DNA of 64,000 nt from Streptomyces sp. CHD11 (GCF_018638295.1 NZ_JABTTS010000024.1:1-64000); one strand, 5' to 3'; shown: positions 36,675 to 50,323, counted from the stretch's first letter. Notes: a model not told the origin generated them from the sequence alone. A program made the numbers and translations.

Positions 36675-38898
36675 CCCGCTGTCGCTCCTCCTCGGCCAGC
36701 ACGTCCGCCACCTCGGCGTCCGTGGCGGCGGCCAGCCTCTCATGGGCGACACGGGCCTCGGGCGGCTCGATGCTGATCCGGGGCAGCACACGGTCCAGCC
36801 AGCGCGGAAGCCACCAGTTGGCGCCGCCGAGGAGGTGCATGAGCGCGGGGACGAGCAGGGTGCGCAGGACGAAGGCGTCGAGGGCGACGGCCGCGGCGAG
36901 CGCGATGCCGAACATGGCGATCACCCGGTCGCCGGTGAGGACGAAGGCGAGGAAGACCGAGATCATGATCACCGCGGCGGAGTTGATCACCCGGCTGGTC
37001 TCGGCCAGCCCGACCCGGACGGCACGCCGGTTGTCGCCGGTCTCCAGCCACTCCTCGTACATCCGGCTCACCAGGAAGACCTGGTAGTCCATGGAGAGCC
37101 CGAAGAGTACCGACACCATGATCACGGGCAGGAAGGGCTCGATGGGACCCCCGGGGCCCAGGCCGAGCATTTCGCTGCCCCAGCCCCACTGGAAGATCGC
37201 CACCACGACGCCGAACGCCGCGGCGACGGCGGCGACGTTCATCGCGGCGGCCTTGAGGGGTATGCCGATCGAGCGGAAGGCCAGCAGGAGCAGCAGACAG
37301 CCCAGACCGACCACGACACCGACGAAGAGCGGCAGCTTGTCCACGATGACGTCGGCGAAGTCGTCGTATCCGGCCGTCACACCGCCGACCTGCAGATCGA
37401 GGGAGGTACCCGACTCGGCCGGGGGCAGCACGTCGGCGCGCAGCCGGTCGACGAGGTCACTGGTCTGCTTCGACTGCGGGGACGACTCCGGTACGACGGT
37501 GAGGTAGGCGGTGTCGCCGCCCTGGTCGTAGGTCACCGGCGACACGGAGGCGACTCCGTCGGTGTCGCGCAGGGCGGGGCCGAGGTTGTCCAGGGCGAGC
37601 CGGTCCCCGGCGCCGTCGACCTCGGTGACGAGGGTGAGCGGGCCGTTCACCCCCGGCCCGAAGCCCTCGGCGAGGAGGTCGTAGGCCTGGCGGGTGGTGG
37701 AAGCCTTGGGGTCGTTGCCCTGGTCGGAGGTGCCGAGGTGGAGCGAGAGGGTGGGGAGCGCGAGGACGGCCATGACGACGACCGCGATCGCGCCGAGCAG
37801 CTTCGGGTGACGCTCCACGAACGCGGACCAGCGGGCGGCGAACCCGGTCGGCACCTCCGGCTCGGGCCCGTGCTCGGCCAGCCGGCGCCGCTCCCGGCGG
37901 TTGAGCGCGCGCATGCCGATGAACGACAGCAGGGACGGGAGAAGGGTGACGGAGGCGGCGACGGTGAGCACCACGGTGAGCGCGGCGGCGACGGCGACGC
38001 CGTTGAGGAAGTTCAGCCGGAGGATCAGCATGCCCAGCAGGGCGATGCACACGGTTGCACCCGCGAAGACGACCGCCCGTCCGGTGGTGGCGACGGCGTT
38101 GGTGGCGGCCTCGGTGACGGTGAGGCCGCGTTTCAGTCCGCGTCGGTGCCGGGTGACGATGAACAGCGCGTAGTCGATGCCCACCCCGAGCCCGATCAGC
38201 ATGCCGAGCATGGGCGCGAAGTCGGCGACGGTCATGACGTGACCGAGCAGCACGATGCCCGCGTAGGCGGTCCCCACGCTGACCAGGGCGGTGGCGATGG
38301 GCAGCAGCGAGGCGGCGAGCGAGCCGAAGGCGAGGAAGAGGACCGCGGCGGCGACCAGCACCCCGACGATCTCGGCGGTGTGCCCGCCGGCCGCCCCGGT
38401 GGTCTCGACGGCGCTGCCGCTCAGTTCGACACGCAGCCCGTCGGTCTCGGCGGCCTCGGCCGTCCGCACCACGGCGGCGGCCTCGCCCGCCTCCATGTCC
38501 TTGGCCTGGTCCTCGAAGGTGACCGTGGCGTAGGCGGTACGGCCGTCCTGGCTGACGCGTCCGGCACCCTGGTCCTCGTACGGGCCGCTCACGGCGGCCA
38601 CGCCGGGCAGGTCCCCGATCCGGTCCAGGGTGCGGGTCATGGCCTGCTCGACCCCGGGGTCCCGGACGCTGCCCGACGCCGTGTGCCAGACCACGTTGTC
38701 GCTGTCCCCGCCGAGGGCGGGGAAGCCCTCCTTCAGCAGCTCGGTGGCCCGTCCCGACTCGGTGCCCGGCACGTTGTAGTCGTTCGAGTAGGCGGAGCCG
38801 GCGGAGAGGGCTCCCGCGGCGACCCCGCCGAGGGCGAGGAGCCAGAAGAGGAGAGTGATCAGGCGGCGTCGGACACACCAGCGTGCTAGGGCTGCCAC
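36652..38898 (-). CDS. MMPL/RND-family membrane exporter
   Basis: A 748-residue membrane protein with the two-fold MMPL layout: span 1, an extracellular domain, five spans (with PMLGMLIGLGVGIDYALFIVTRHR), then a second copy (span, extracellular domain, spans with SVLFGLSMDYQVFLVSRMYEEW). Asp-Tyr pairs in the GIDYA and SMDYQ segments are the proton-relay residues of this family, which exports lipids, siderophores or drugs. The GTG start at 38896-38898 has GGGAG 8 nt upstream. The 3' end overlaps the acetyltransferase gene; no lipid synthesis genes are adjacent to suggest a cargo. Confidence 0.88.
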   Translation of the reverse strand: MAALARWCVRRRLITLLFWLLALGGVAAGALSAGSAYSNDYNVPGTESGRATELLKEGFPALGGDSDNVVWHTASGSVRDPGVEQAMTRTLDRIGDLPGVAAVSGPYEDQGAGRVSQDGRTAYATVTFEDQAKDMEAGEAAAVVRTAEAAETDGLRVELSGSAVETTGAAGGHTAEIVGVLVAAAVLFLAFGSLAASLLPIATALVSVGTAYAGIVLLGHVMTVADFAPMLGMLIGLGVGIDYALFIVTRHRRGLKRGLTVTEAATNAVATTGRAVVFAGATVCIALLGMLILRLNFLNGVAVAAALTVVLTVAASVTLLPSLLSFIGMRALNRRERRRLAEHGPEPEVPTGFAARWSAFVERHPKLLGAIAVVVMAVLALPTLSLHLGTSDQGNDPKASTTRQAYDLLAEGFGPGVNGPLTLVTEVDGAGDRLALDNLGPALRDTDGVASVSPVTYDQGGDTAYLTVVPESSPQSKQTSDLVDRLRADVLPPAESGTSLDLQVGGVTAGYDDFADVIVDKLPLFVGVVVGLGCLLLLLAFRSIGIPLKAAAMNVAAVAAAFGVVVAIFQWGWGSEMLGLGPGGPIEPFLPVIMVSVLFGLSMDYQVFLVSRMYEEWLETGDNRRAVRVGLAETSRVINSAAVIMISVFLAFVLTGDRVIAMFGIALAAAVALDAFVLRTLLVPALMHLLGGANWWLPRWLDRVLPRISIEPPEARVAHERLAAATDAEVADVLAEEERQRDVRDTTG

Positions 38899-39484
38899 GA
38901 ATGTGCTCCCAGGGTGACTCGGTGTGGATCTTTGTCCGGGAACAGTCGCGCAAGAACCGAACAGCCCGCAAAGAACGCATGAGCAATGCCCTGCCACTCT
39001 TACAGGCGAAAATGATCGTTTGTCTGCTTCGTGGACTAACTCACATTCGTGGAACCGGCCGGTCGGAACGGTCTCCCGGCGCCGTGACCAGGGGTCCTGC
39101 GAACAGCAGCGCCTGCGCCTCACGTGGACGCCCCACAGCCCACGCCCATGCCCACACCCCACGTCCACGCCCCCGAGAACGGTCGCGAGTCCGCCGACCA
39201 CGGACCCGCAGACCACAGGCCGGAGCCCTCGCTCGCCGCATACCCCCGACGCTCTCGACGCCCCTGGCACCCCTGGCACCCCTGGCGCCCCCGTGCCTCC
39301 CCCGAGCGGTGCGACCCGGGGCCGGGAAACTGGGATGCGGGTCTCCTCGGGCGCCTGCTAGCGTCCGCCGGTCCGACGTTACGCGGCAGCCCGCCGCCGG
39401 CCGAAGCAGGTGCTTTGATGCTTGTCCCCGCGATCTCCGACGCGATCCCTTCCTTCCTCACGGCCCCAAGGAGCCAGTTCACCG
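38899..39484. other. Long intergenic region between divergent genes
   Basis: These 586 bases lie between the MMPL exporter and the methyltransferase genes. The part next to the exporter (38900-39060) is less GC-rich and should hold its promoter; I find only weak boxes. The middle is C-rich low-complexity sequence with short repeats. Frames here give Pro/Arg-rich products without ribosome sites, and I see no gene. Confidence 0.45.
39261..39287. repeat. Three 9-bp tandem repeats
   Basis: The unit CCCCTGGCA occurs three times in a row, the last with G for A, in the C-rich part of the intergenic region. Confidence 0.7.
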
Positions 39485-40303
39485 ATGTCGGACATCACAT
39501 CGAGCACCCCGTCGGGTGACACCCCGCACGACGACCTCACCAGCCGCCTCGCCCTGCCCCGGTACCCCCGCAGCAGCGCCTACGACGCCCGCTGGACCAT
39601 CGAGAACGCGATGGGCCCGCACGCGCTGTGGCTGCTGGAGTGGCTCGCCCCGGCCCTCGGCCTCGACACCCTGCGCCCCGGCGCCCGCGTGCTCGACCTG
39701 GGCTGCGGACGCGCCATGACGTCCGTCTTCCTGGCCAGGGAGTACGGCGTCCAGGTCACCGCGGCCGATCTGTGGATCACACCGGACGACAACGCGCGCC
39801 GGATCGCCGAGGCGGGCGTCGCCGACCGGGTGCTGCCGGTTCACGCCGAGGCGCACGACCTGCCCTTCGGGGAGGAGAGCTTCGACGCGATCGTGTCGAT
39901 CGACGCGTACCAGTACTTCGGCACCGACGATCTCTTTCTTCCGACGCTGACCCGGCTGCTGAAGCCCGGCGGCCGGATCGGTGTCGTCGTCCCGGCGATG
40001 CCCGTGGAGATCGAGGGCGACACACCCCCGGAGCACCTCCAGCCCTTCTGGGACCCCGCGTTCTGGTGCTTCCACAGCCCTGCCTGGTGGCGCCGCCACT
40101 GGACCCGCAGCGGTGCCGTGGAGGTCGAGACGGCCGACTGGCTGGAGGACGGCTGGCGGGAGTGGCTGCTCTGGTGCGACGTCGTCGCCGAGGAGAGCAC
40201 CCAGGAGTTCCCCGCACGGATGAGCCGGGAGAACGCGGACCTGCTGCGCGCGGACCAGGGCCGCACCCTGGGCTTCGCACGCGTGGTGGGCCGCCGGCCC
40301 TGA
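39485..40303 (+). CDS. SAM-dependent methyltransferase (class I)
   Basis: A 272-residue methyltransferase with the SAM-binding motif ARVLDLGCGRAMTSVFLARE, the acidic residue in VTAADLWI, then FDAIVSIDAYQYFG and LLKPGGRIGVVVP. FWCFHSPAWWRRHWTRSG after the core resembles small-molecule methyltransferases related to the cyclopropane-synthase type; the substrate is unknown. ATG 39485 follows AAGGAG. It converges with gatB, sharing a terminator. Confidence 0.85.
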   Translation: MSDITSSTPSGDTPHDDLTSRLALPRYPRSSAYDARWTIENAMGPHALWLLEWLAPALGLDTLRPGARVLDLGCGRAMTSVFLAREYGVQVTAADLWITPDDNARRIAEAGVADRVLPVHAEAHDLPFGEESFDAIVSIDAYQYFGTDDLFLPTLTRLLKPGGRIGVVVPAMPVEIEGDTPPEHLQPFWDPAFWCFHSPAWWRRHWTRSGAVEVETADWLEDGWREWLLWCDVVAEESTQEFPARMSRENADLLRADQGRTLGFARVVGRRP

Positions 40304-40321
40304 TCACGTGACGGCATGGGA

Positions 40322-40353
40322 GAGGGGGGGCATCGAATCCGATGCGCCCCCTC
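40322..40353. terminator. Shared terminator between the methyltransferase gene and gatB
   Basis: GAGGGGGG then GCATCG faces CGATGC then CCCCCTC around AATC, with one bulged base. It sits between two convergent stops. Confidence 0.7.
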
Positions 40354-40369
40354 TTCCCGCGTCGGGACC

Positions 40370-41881
40370 TCAGCCCTCGACGCCCAGCTGCTCCAGGATC
40401 AGTTCCTTCACGCGGGCCGCGTCCGCCTGGCCGCGTGTGGCCTTCATGACGGCGCCGACCAGCGCGCCCACCGCGGCGACCTTGCCGCCGCGGATCTTGT
40501 CCGCGATGGCCGGGTTGCCGGCGATGGCCTCCTCGACGGCCGTGGTGAGCGCGCCCTCGTCGGACACGACCTTGAGACCGCGCTTGTCGACGACCTCGTC
40601 CGGAGTGCCCTCGCCGCCGAGCACACCCTCGATGACCTGGCGGGCCAGCTTGTCGTTGAGGTCCCCCGCGTTCACCAGCCCGGCGATCCGGGCGACCTGC
40701 GCCGGGGTGATCGCGAGCTCGTCGAGGGCCTTGCCGGACTCGTTGGCGGCACGGGCCAGTTCGCCCGTCCACCACTTCCGGGCGGAAGCGGCGTCCGCAC
40801 CGGCGTCGATGGTGGCCACGATCCGGTCCAGCGCACCGGCGTTGAGGATCGACTGCATGTCCGTGCCGGAGATCCCCCAGTCCTCGCGGAGCCGGTTGCG
40901 GCGGACCAGCGGCAGCTCGGGCAGCCCCGCGCGCAGTTCTTCGACCCACTCGCGCGAGGGCGCGACGGGCACCAGGTCGGGCTCGGGGAAGTACCGGTAG
41001 TCCTCGGCCTCCTCCTTCACGCGGCCCGAGGTCGTGGACCCCGTGTCCTCGTGGAAGTGCCGGGTCTCCTGGATGATCGTCCCGCCCGCGTCGAGTACGG
41101 CGGCATGCCGCTGGATCTCGAACCGGGCGGCGCGCTCGACGGACCTGAGCGAGTTGACGTTCTTCGTCTCCGAGCGCGTGCCGAACTTCTCCCGGCCGTG
41201 CGGGCGCAGCGACAGGTTCACGTCGCAGCGCATCTGGCCCATCTCCATCCGGGCGTCGGACACACCGAGCGCCCGGATGAGCTCGCGCAGTTCACGGACG
41301 TACGCCCGCGCGACCTCGGGGGCCCGCTCGCCGGCGCCGGTGATCGGCTTGGTGACGATCTCGATCAGCGGGATGCCCGCGCGGTTGTAGTCGAGCAGCG
41401 AGTGGGAGGCGCCGTGGATACGGCCGGTGGCGCCGCCCACGTGCGTGGACTTGCCGGTGTCCTCCTCCATGTGGGCGCGCTCGATCTCCACGCGGAAGGT
41501 CTCACCGTCCTCCAGCTGCACGTCGAGGTAGCCGTCGAAGGCGATCGGCTCGTCGTACTGGGAGGTCTGGAAGTTCTTCGGCATGTCCGGATAGAAGTAG
41601 TTCTTCCGGGCGAAGCGGCACCATTCGGCGATCTCGCAGTGCAGCGCGAGACCGATCTTGACGGCGGACTCGACGCCGATCGCGTTGACGACCGGGAGCG
41701 CGCCGGGCATGCCGAGGCAGACCGGACAGGTCTGCGAGTTGGCGTCGGCGCCCAGCTCGGTGGAGCACCCGCAGAACATCTTGGTCTTGGTGCCGAGTTC
41801 GACATGGACCTCGAGGCCCATGACGGGGTCGTACGACGCGAGAGCGTCCTCGTACGACACCAGGTCGGTCGTGGTGGTCAC
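40370..41881 (-). CDS. gatB: Asp/Glu-tRNA(Asn/Gln) amidotransferase subunit B
   Basis: A 503-residue subunit that binds mischarged Glu-tRNA(Gln) or Asp-tRNA(Asn) and activates it with [71 protein letters not shown] and [10 protein letters not shown] are family signatures, and the C-terminal GatB/YqeY domain (about 360-500) ends KELILEQLG. Cys residues of the zinc site are present. The GTG start has GAGGGA about 9 nt upstream. It is the last gene of the gatC-gatA-small gene-gatB operon. Confidence 0.95.
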   Translation of the reverse strand: MTTTTDLVSYEDALASYDPVMGLEVHVELGTKTKMFCGCSTELGADANSQTCPVCLGMPGALPVVNAIGVESAVKIGLALHCEIAEWCRFARKNYFYPDMPKNFQTSQYDEPIAFDGYLDVQLEDGETFRVEIERAHMEEDTGKSTHVGGATGRIHGASHSLLDYNRAGIPLIEIVTKPITGAGERAPEVARAYVRELRELIRALGVSDARMEMGQMRCDVNLSLRPHGREKFGTRSETKNVNSLRSVERAARFEIQRHAAVLDAGGTIIQETRHFHEDTGSTTSGRVKEEAEDYRYFPEPDLVPVAPSREWVEELRAGLPELPLVRRNRLREDWGISGTDMQSILNAGALDRIVATIDAGADAASARKWWTGELARAANESGKALDELAITPAQVARIAGLVNAGDLNDKLARQVIEGVLGGEGTPDEVVDKRGLKVVSDEGALTTAVEEAIAGNPAIADKIRGGKVAAVGALVGAVMKATRGQADAARVKELILEQLGVEG

Positions 41882-41896
41882 GGTGTAACTTCCCTC

Positions 41897-42136
41897 TCAG
41901 CCCAGCAGGACGTCGTCGTCGCCCAGCCGCTTCAGCTCGCGGTAGAGGATGGCGAGGCCGGTGACGATGGCGGCGGCGGACACGGTGGCGTCGATCAGTA
42001 CCAGGGTGTCCTTCTCCAGCCGCGCCTTCTTGACACGCTTGGCGACGCCGAACGCGCCGACCGCGGTGGCGGCCATGGACAGGTACGTACCGGACCGGGA
42101 CTTCTTGAATCCCTTGGCCTTGGTCAGTGCACTCAC
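41897..42136 (-). CDS. Small membrane protein inside the gat operon
   Basis: A 79-residue protein: a basic start ([15 protein letters not shown]), a first hydrophobic stretch (about 18-32), a basic connector [13 protein letters not shown] and a second hydrophobic span (about 42-64), ending in [11 protein letters not shown]. Its GTG start overlaps the gatA stop as GTGA, and its stop lies 15 bases before gatB, so it is translated with the amidotransferase subunits. I know no function; its place in the operon appears conserved in Streptomyces as I remember it. Confidence 0.8.
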   Translation of the reverse strand: MSALTKAKGFKKSRSGTYLSMAATAVGAFGVAKRVKKARLEKDTLVLIDATVSAAAIVTGLAILYRELKRLGDDDVLLG

Positions 42137-43629
42137 AGCGACGGAGCCTCCTCGATCAGCGGGTGGCCCCACTTTTCCACGAAGGCTGCCTCCACGGCGG
42201 CGCCCACCGTGTAGAGGCGGTCGTCCTTCATGACCGGGGCGATGATCTGCAGTCCGACCGGCAGGTTGTCCTCGGGCGCGAGGCCGCAGGGCAGCGACAT
42301 GGCGGCGTTGCCGGCCAGGTTGGTCGGGATGGTGCACAGGTCGGCGAGGTACATCGCCATCGGGTCGTCGGCGCGCTCGCCGATCGGGAAGGCGGTGGTG
42401 GGTGTCGTCGGGGAGACGATCACGTCGACCTGCTCGAACGCCTTGTCGAAGTCCTGCTTGATCAGCGTGCGGACCTTCTGGGCGCTGCCGTAGTACGCGT
42501 CGTAGTAGCCGGAGCTGAGCGCGTAGGTGCCGAGCATGATGCGGCGCTTGACCTCGTCGCCGAAGCCGGCCTCGCGGGTCAGCGAGGTGACCTCCTCGGC
42601 GGAGTGCGTGCCGTCGTCACCCATCCGCCGGCCGTAGCGAAGGCCGTCGAAGCGGGCGAGGTTGGACGAGCACTCGGAGGGTGCGATCAGGTAGTAGGCC
42701 GACAGCGCGAGGTCGAAGGAGGGGCAGTCCAGCTCGACGATCTCGGCGCCGAGCCCCCGCATCAGCTCCACGGCCTCGTCGAACCGCTGGACGACACCCG
42801 CCTGGTAGCCCTCCCCCCGGAACTGCTTGACGACCCCGACCCGCATACCGGCCACGGACCCGTTGCGGGCGGCCTCGACGACCGCGGGCACCGGCTCGTC
42901 GATGGAGGTGGAGTCCAGCGGGTCGTGCCCGGCGATCACCTCGTGCAGCAGGGCGGCGTCCAGGACCGTACGGGCGCAGGGGCCGCCCTGGTCGAGGGAG
43001 CTGGAGAAGGCGACCATGCCGTACCGCGAGACCGCGCCGTACGTCGGCTTCACACCGACGGTGCCGGTGACGGCGGCGGGCTGGCGGATGGAACCGCCGG
43101 TGTCGGTGCCGATGGCGAGCGGCGCCTGGAAGGAGGCGAGGGCGGCGGACGACCCGCCGCCGGAGCCCCCGGGGATCCTGGTGAGGTCCCACGGGTTGCC
43201 GGTCGGTCCGTAGGCGCTGTTCTCGGTGCTGGACCCCATGGCGAACTCGTCCATGTTGGTCTTGCCGAGGATGACGACGTCGGCGGCCTTGAGCCGCTTG
43301 GTGAGCGTCGCGTCGTACGGCGGGACCCAGCCCTCGAGGATCTTGGAACCGACGGTGGTCGGGATGCCCTCGGTGGTGAAGATGTCCTTGAGGGCGAGCG
43401 GGACGCCGGCCAGCGGACCGAGCTTCTCGCCCCGGGCGCGCTTCTCGTCGACGGCGCGAGCCTGCGCCAGGGCGCCTTCGCGGTCGACGTGCAGGAAGGC
43501 GTGCACCTTCTCGTCGACGGCCTCGATCCGGGCCAGGTGCGCCTCGGTGACCTCGACGGCGGTGAGCTCGCCGGAGGCGATCCTCGCGGCGGTCTCGGCG
43601 GCGGTGAGCCTGATGATGTGATCGCTCAT
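42133..43629 (-). CDS. gatA: Asp/Glu-tRNA amidotransferase subunit A
   Basis: A 498-residue amidase-signature enzyme that releases ammonia from glutamine for the amidotransferase. The Ser-Ser-Lys triad is intact: Lys in VPLALKDIF, and the two Ser in [15 protein letters not shown] and [32 protein letters not shown] follows as usual. It begins 6 bases after gatC and its stop overlaps the next small gene. Confidence 0.95.
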   Translation of the reverse strand: MSDHIIRLTAAETAARIASGELTAVEVTEAHLARIEAVDEKVHAFLHVDREGALAQARAVDEKRARGEKLGPLAGVPLALKDIFTTEGIPTTVGSKILEGWVPPYDATLTKRLKAADVVILGKTNMDEFAMGSSTENSAYGPTGNPWDLTRIPGGSGGGSSAALASFQAPLAIGTDTGGSIRQPAAVTGTVGVKPTYGAVSRYGMVAFSSSLDQGGPCARTVLDAALLHEVIAGHDPLDSTSIDEPVPAVVEAARNGSVAGMRVGVVKQFRGEGYQAGVVQRFDEAVELMRGLGAEIVELDCPSFDLALSAYYLIAPSECSSNLARFDGLRYGRRMGDDGTHSAEEVTSLTREAGFGDEVKRRIMLGTYALSSGYYDAYYGSAQKVRTLIKQDFDKAFEQVDVIVSPTTPTTAFPIGERADDPMAMYLADLCTIPTNLAGNAAMSLPCGLAPEDNLPVGLQIIAPVMKDDRLYTVGAAVEAAFVEKWGHPLIEEAPSL

Positions 43630-43635
43630 GGCGGG

Positions 43636-43932
43636 TTACTCCTCCCCCAGGATCTGCGGCACCTTGAAACGCTGCTGCTCCTGGGCCGGGGCGCCGGAGA
43701 GCGCCTGCTCGGGGGTGAGCGAGGGACGGACCTCGTCCGGCCGCATGACGTTGGTCAGCGGGAGGGGGTGCGAGGTCGGCGGGACGTCTTGGCCGGCGAC
43801 TTCGCTGACGCGGGCGACCGCGCCGATGATGTCGTCGAGCTGGCCTGCGAAGTGGTCGAGCTCTTCGGGCTTCAGCTCCAGACGCGCCAGCCGGGCGAGG
43901 TGGGCGACCTCCTCGCGCGTAATGCCAGGCAT
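43636..43932 (-). CDS. gatC: Asp/Glu-tRNA amidotransferase subunit C
   Basis: A 98-residue subunit that links GatA and GatB. It starts [20 protein letters not shown], and ends with [18 protein letters not shown] and [10 protein letters not shown], all standard. ATG is preceded by AGAGGA. First gene of the operon. Confidence 0.93.
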   Translation of the reverse strand: MPGITREEVAHLARLARLELKPEELDHFAGQLDDIIGAVARVSEVAGQDVPPTSHPLPLTNVMRPDEVRPSLTPEQALSGAPAQEQQRFKVPQILGEE

Positions 43933-44376
43933 GCAGCGATCCTCTGGGGTGAGTGTGAGTGTTTTGGGACCAATCCTATGGGGCGGGGGGCGGTGCCCGT
44001 ACCGATGGGCCGGGGGCGTGCCGGTGAGGCCCGTTCACGGGCGTCGCGCCGTCCCGTGCGGGTGGTGGTGGCGGTGGGTGCCGGCAGCGGGGCGGGTTGC
44101 ACGGCCGGTGCCTCGTCGCCGCGCCCCGCGGCGGTACGAGGTCACGCGGCCGGTGTGTGCGGTGCCCGGCGGATGCCTCCCGGCTGCGCCCGGCGCCTGC
44201 ACCGTACCCGGCGTGGACGCCGGGCGGGGGGTGTGCGCGCAGCCCGGCGCTCGCGGGGTGCCGTCGCGCCCACCCGTGCCGCCCCAGTGGCACGACCGCC
44301 CGCGGGAGCGGGGCGGAGGGCGGCGGGCGCGGTGGCGTTGTGTGCGTGGCCTGTCGGGTGGGCGTCGGCGGCGGGG
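43933..44376. other. Intergenic region upstream of gatC
   Basis: These 444 bases separate gatC from the rmdB-like gene upstream. Only the 45 bases next to gatC are AT-rich; the rest is G/C-only runs. A small GCCCGT-TC-ACGGGC hairpin at 44029-44042 may help end the upstream transcript. I see no gene. Confidence 0.45.
43973..43978 (-). promoter_or_regulatory. -10 box of the gat operon
   Basis: TAGGAT on the minus strand, 40 bases before gatC, fits the vegetative -10 consensus; no -35 box is evident. Confidence 0.45.
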
Positions 44377-46698
44377 CTAGTCGTCGGCTGTTCTTGCGGC
44401 CGGCAGGGCGGCTGCCGGCCGTTGCCAGCCGCGGGAGCCGCGGGCGAGCAGCCACGCCGTGGTCTCGTCCGGCGGCATCGCCGCGGCGACCAGCCAGCCC
44501 TGCACGGCGTCGCAGCGCAGATCCCGCAGCCGCTCCCAGGTCTCGTCGTCCTCGACGCCCTCCGCCACCACGAGCAGCCCCAGCGAGTGCGCCAGATCGA
44601 TCGTGCACCGCACGATCTCCGCGTCCTCGTTGTCGATGGCCAGCCGTGCCACGAACGACCGGTCGATCTTCAGCTCGCTCACCGGCAGCCGCCGCAGATG
44701 CACGAGGGAGGAGTAGCCGGTCCCGAAGTCGTCCAGGGACATCTTGACGCCGTGCCCGGTCAGCGCGTTCAGCGTGTCGGCGGCCCGCTGCGGGTCCTCC
44801 AGCAGGACGTGCTCGGTGATCTCCAGTTGGAGCGCTCCCGCCGGTACCCCGTGCCGGGCCAGCCGCGCCGCGACGGAGCCGGCGAAGCCGGGGGTGTGCA
44901 CATCGCGGGGCGACACGTTGACGGCGACCGGGACGAACAGTCCCTGGGACCGCCACTCGGCCACCTGCCCGAGCGCGGTCTCGAGCACGTACTCGGTGAG
45001 ATGCGGCATCAGCCCGGACGATTCGGCGATCGCTATGAACTCGTCCGGCGGCACCCTGCCCCGCTCGGGGTGCACCCACCGCACCAGGGCCTCGAGCCCG
45101 GCGACATGCCCGTCGAAGCGCACCTTGGGCTGGTAGTGCAGTTCCACCTCACGCGCGTCCAGGGCGCGGCGCAGATCGCCCAGCAGCCCCAGCCGGTCAG
45201 GGGTGTTGGAGTCGCGCTTGGACTCGTACGCCTCGACTCCCGTACGGTCCCGCTTCGCCTGGTACATCGCCACGTCCGCCCGGCGCAGCAGCCCTTCCGC
45301 GTCGACCGCGTGGTCCGGGAACACGGCGACTCCCGCACTCGCCTCCAGGACGAGGGTGAGCCCGTCGAGGTCGAGCGGGGAGCTGAGGGCGGAGACGAGA
45401 CCGCGGGCGACCCGGGTCGCGGAGGTCGTGGAGTCGGCGACGGGCAGTAAGACGGCGAACTCGTCACCGCCGAGCCGCGCGGCCTCCGCCCCGCGCGGCA
45501 GGGCGAGTCTCAGCCGGTCGGCGATCTGCAGCAGCAGCCGGTCACCGGCGAGATGCCCGAGGGTGTCGTTGACCGACCGGAACCGGTCCAGGTCGATGAG
45601 CATGAGGGCGGAGCGCACACCGATCCGCTCCGCGTCGTCCAGCGCGGTCCAGATCCGTTCCAGCAGCCACTGCCGGTTGGGCAGCCCGGTGAGCGGATCG
45701 CGCAGCTGCTCCTCGGCGCGGGCGCGGGCTATCCAGAGGGTGGAGTCGAGGGCGATGAGCGGGATGCAGAACAGCGGCAGCAGGACGGGTTTGGCGTCGG
45801 CGACCACACACACCAGGGGCGCTATGCCGAGCAGGGCGACGGCCACGAGTCCTTGCCGAATCAGGGCGGTCCGGGCCACGGTGGGCAGCCCCGCACGGGG
45901 TGTGTGCAGGTACCAGAGCAGGCTGCGGGTGACCGCGAGATAGGCGGCTGCGACGAGTACCACCCCGGGGGCGGTGTACAGCGTCCAGGTGTCCGGACTC
46001 GACGGCGACTCGACGGACGGCACGGAGCCGAACGCGGCCAGCACCAGCGCCCCGGCGCCGATGCCGAGCAGATCCACCGCCCCGTGCAGCACACCCTGCC
46101 GCCAGCGGCCCCGCCGGGCGACGCCGACCAGCACGACGACGGTGAGGCTGATCATCCCGGACGCGACCCAGCCGTACAGCAGCAGGACGGCCAGGGTGAG
46201 AGCGGCGCCCGAGCCCGTGCCGCCCCACCAGCGGGAGCGGCCCAGCATCACCAGGTGCCCCACGATGATTCCGGTCAGCACGGCGAGCGACCAGCCGACG
46301 GTCCCGCCCGGGAACAGCGCGTGTCCTGTGGTGAAGGCCCGGAGGAAACCGGCGCCCAGAACAAAGCCGGCCGCCGCGACGACAGCGGTGGGCAACGCGG
46401 GCCAGGACGGGTGGCGTTCGGCGTCCGTCTCGGACAGCGAGCCGGACGATCCGGCCGGCGAACCCGACAGCGAGCGGGACAGGGGCCGGGATCCGGACAG
46501 CCGGGGAGCACGCCCGGTGGCCGACTGTCCGGCACCGCGCGCGTCCGTACCGCGCGCGTCCGCGGTGCCCGCTCCGGTGCGCCCCTGCGCGCCCGGCCGC
46601 CCCGCGGGCCGCCCGTCCTCACGGCGGCGCCGCCATGCGACCGTCATGCGGCGCAAGCGCAGCCGTGAGCCCGGGGCGGCGCTCTCGGTCGGTTCCAT
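44377..46698 (-). CDS. rmdB: Membrane GGDEF-EAL protein, RmdB-like
   Basis: A 773-residue protein with a low-complexity cytosolic start (about 1-95), about eight to ten membrane spans (about 100-335), a GGDEF domain (EAARLGGDEFAVLL) and a C-terminal EAL domain with intact AGLEALVRWVHPE, LEITEHVLLED, SLDDFGTGYSSL, LKIDRSFV and VAEGVEDDETW. Both motifs being intact, it may make or degrade c-di-GMP; the S. coelicolor orthologue RmdB at this position between ligA and gatC is reported as a phosphodiesterase affecting aerial development. ATG 46698 follows GAGAGGGA. Confidence 0.88.
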   Translation of the reverse strand: MEPTESAAPGSRLRLRRMTVAWRRRREDGRPAGRPGAQGRTGAGTADARGTDARGAGQSATGRAPRLSGSRPLSRSLSGSPAGSSGSLSETDAERHPSWPALPTAVVAAAGFVLGAGFLRAFTTGHALFPGGTVGWSLAVLTGIIVGHLVMLGRSRWWGGTGSGAALTLAVLLLYGWVASGMISLTVVVLVGVARRGRWRQGVLHGAVDLLGIGAGALVLAAFGSVPSVESPSSPDTWTLYTAPGVVLVAAAYLAVTRSLLWYLHTPRAGLPTVARTALIRQGLVAVALLGIAPLVCVVADAKPVLLPLFCIPLIALDSTLWIARARAEEQLRDPLTGLPNRQWLLERIWTALDDAERIGVRSALMLIDLDRFRSVNDTLGHLAGDRLLLQIADRLRLALPRGAEAARLGGDEFAVLLPVADSTTSATRVARGLVSALSSPLDLDGLTLVLEASAGVAVFPDHAVDAEGLLRRADVAMYQAKRDRTGVEAYESKRDSNTPDRLGLLGDLRRALDAREVELHYQPKVRFDGHVAGLEALVRWVHPERGRVPPDEFIAIAESSGLMPHLTEYVLETALGQVAEWRSQGLFVPVAVNVSPRDVHTPGFAGSVAARLARHGVPAGALQLEITEHVLLEDPQRAADTLNALTGHGVKMSLDDFGTGYSSLVHLRRLPVSELKIDRSFVARLAIDNEDAEIVRCTIDLAHSLGLLVVAEGVEDDETWERLRDLRCDAVQGWLVAAAMPPDETTAWLLARGSRGWQRPAAALPAARTADD

Positions 46699-46873
46699 TC
46701 CCGTCCCTCTCACAGCCGGCGGTGCCCACGCCACGCGGCCCGGTGCCCGACAACCCTCAGCGGCTCCGCGTCGGAAAGCCCTTGCCCGCACCCTTCGCGG
46801 GTACGGAATTGCCCCGACCGCAGCTGGGCACGGCAGGCGCACATCTCAACAGTAGGCCGCAGGAGGCTTCCAC

Positions 46874-46898
46874 GGGCACCGGTCGCCGACGGTTGCCC
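46874..46898 (-). terminator. Hairpin after ligA
   Basis: GGGCAACCG and CGGTGCCC arms (one bulge) around a 7-base loop, about 60 bases past the ligA stop and upstream of the rmdB-like gene. Confidence 0.45.
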
Positions 46899-46957
46899 GA
46901 ATGCGCCCCAGCCACCCGTATGCATCTGGTATGCGCCGATCGCGTGGGCTTCAACCG

Positions 46958-50175
<3,218 letters not shown>

Positions 50176-50210
50176 GCGAGAAGCGTACGCAGTGGGTGGC
50201 CGGGGGTTGT

Positions 50211-50302
50211 CGCCCCCGCCGCCCCGTCCCCTCCCGGGGGCTGCGCCCCCGGACCCCCCTTCGGTCCTGAACGGGCCTCGTCCTCAGTCGCCGGACGGGC
50301 CG
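50211..50302 (+). repeat. Dispersed intergenic repeat, full copy
   Basis: The order is CGCCCCCGCCGCCCCGTCCC, a GGGGGCTGCGCCCCC hairpin, CCTTCGGTCCTGAACGGGCC, then CAGTCGCCGGACGGGC. The same modules in the same order recur at 58171-58266. It lies just upstream of the methionine-synthase-like gene. Confidence 0.7.
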
Positions 50303-50323
50303 GGTGGTGCTCACGGATGGCGA

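Noticed and set aside
39124-39519. A possible 131-residue gene before the methyltransferase
   Set aside because: Low-complexity Pro/His/Arg sequence without a ribosome site, overlapping the well-supported methyltransferase start.
43976-45079. A minus-strand frame filling the gap upstream of gatC
   Set aside because: It overlaps the EAL coding region in another frame and yields Arg/Ala/Gly-rich sequence only.
42127-45450. A 1107-codon open frame on the plus strand
   Set aside because: It is antisense to gatA, gatC and the rmdB-like gene and crosses their intergenic region; no ribosome site or domain.
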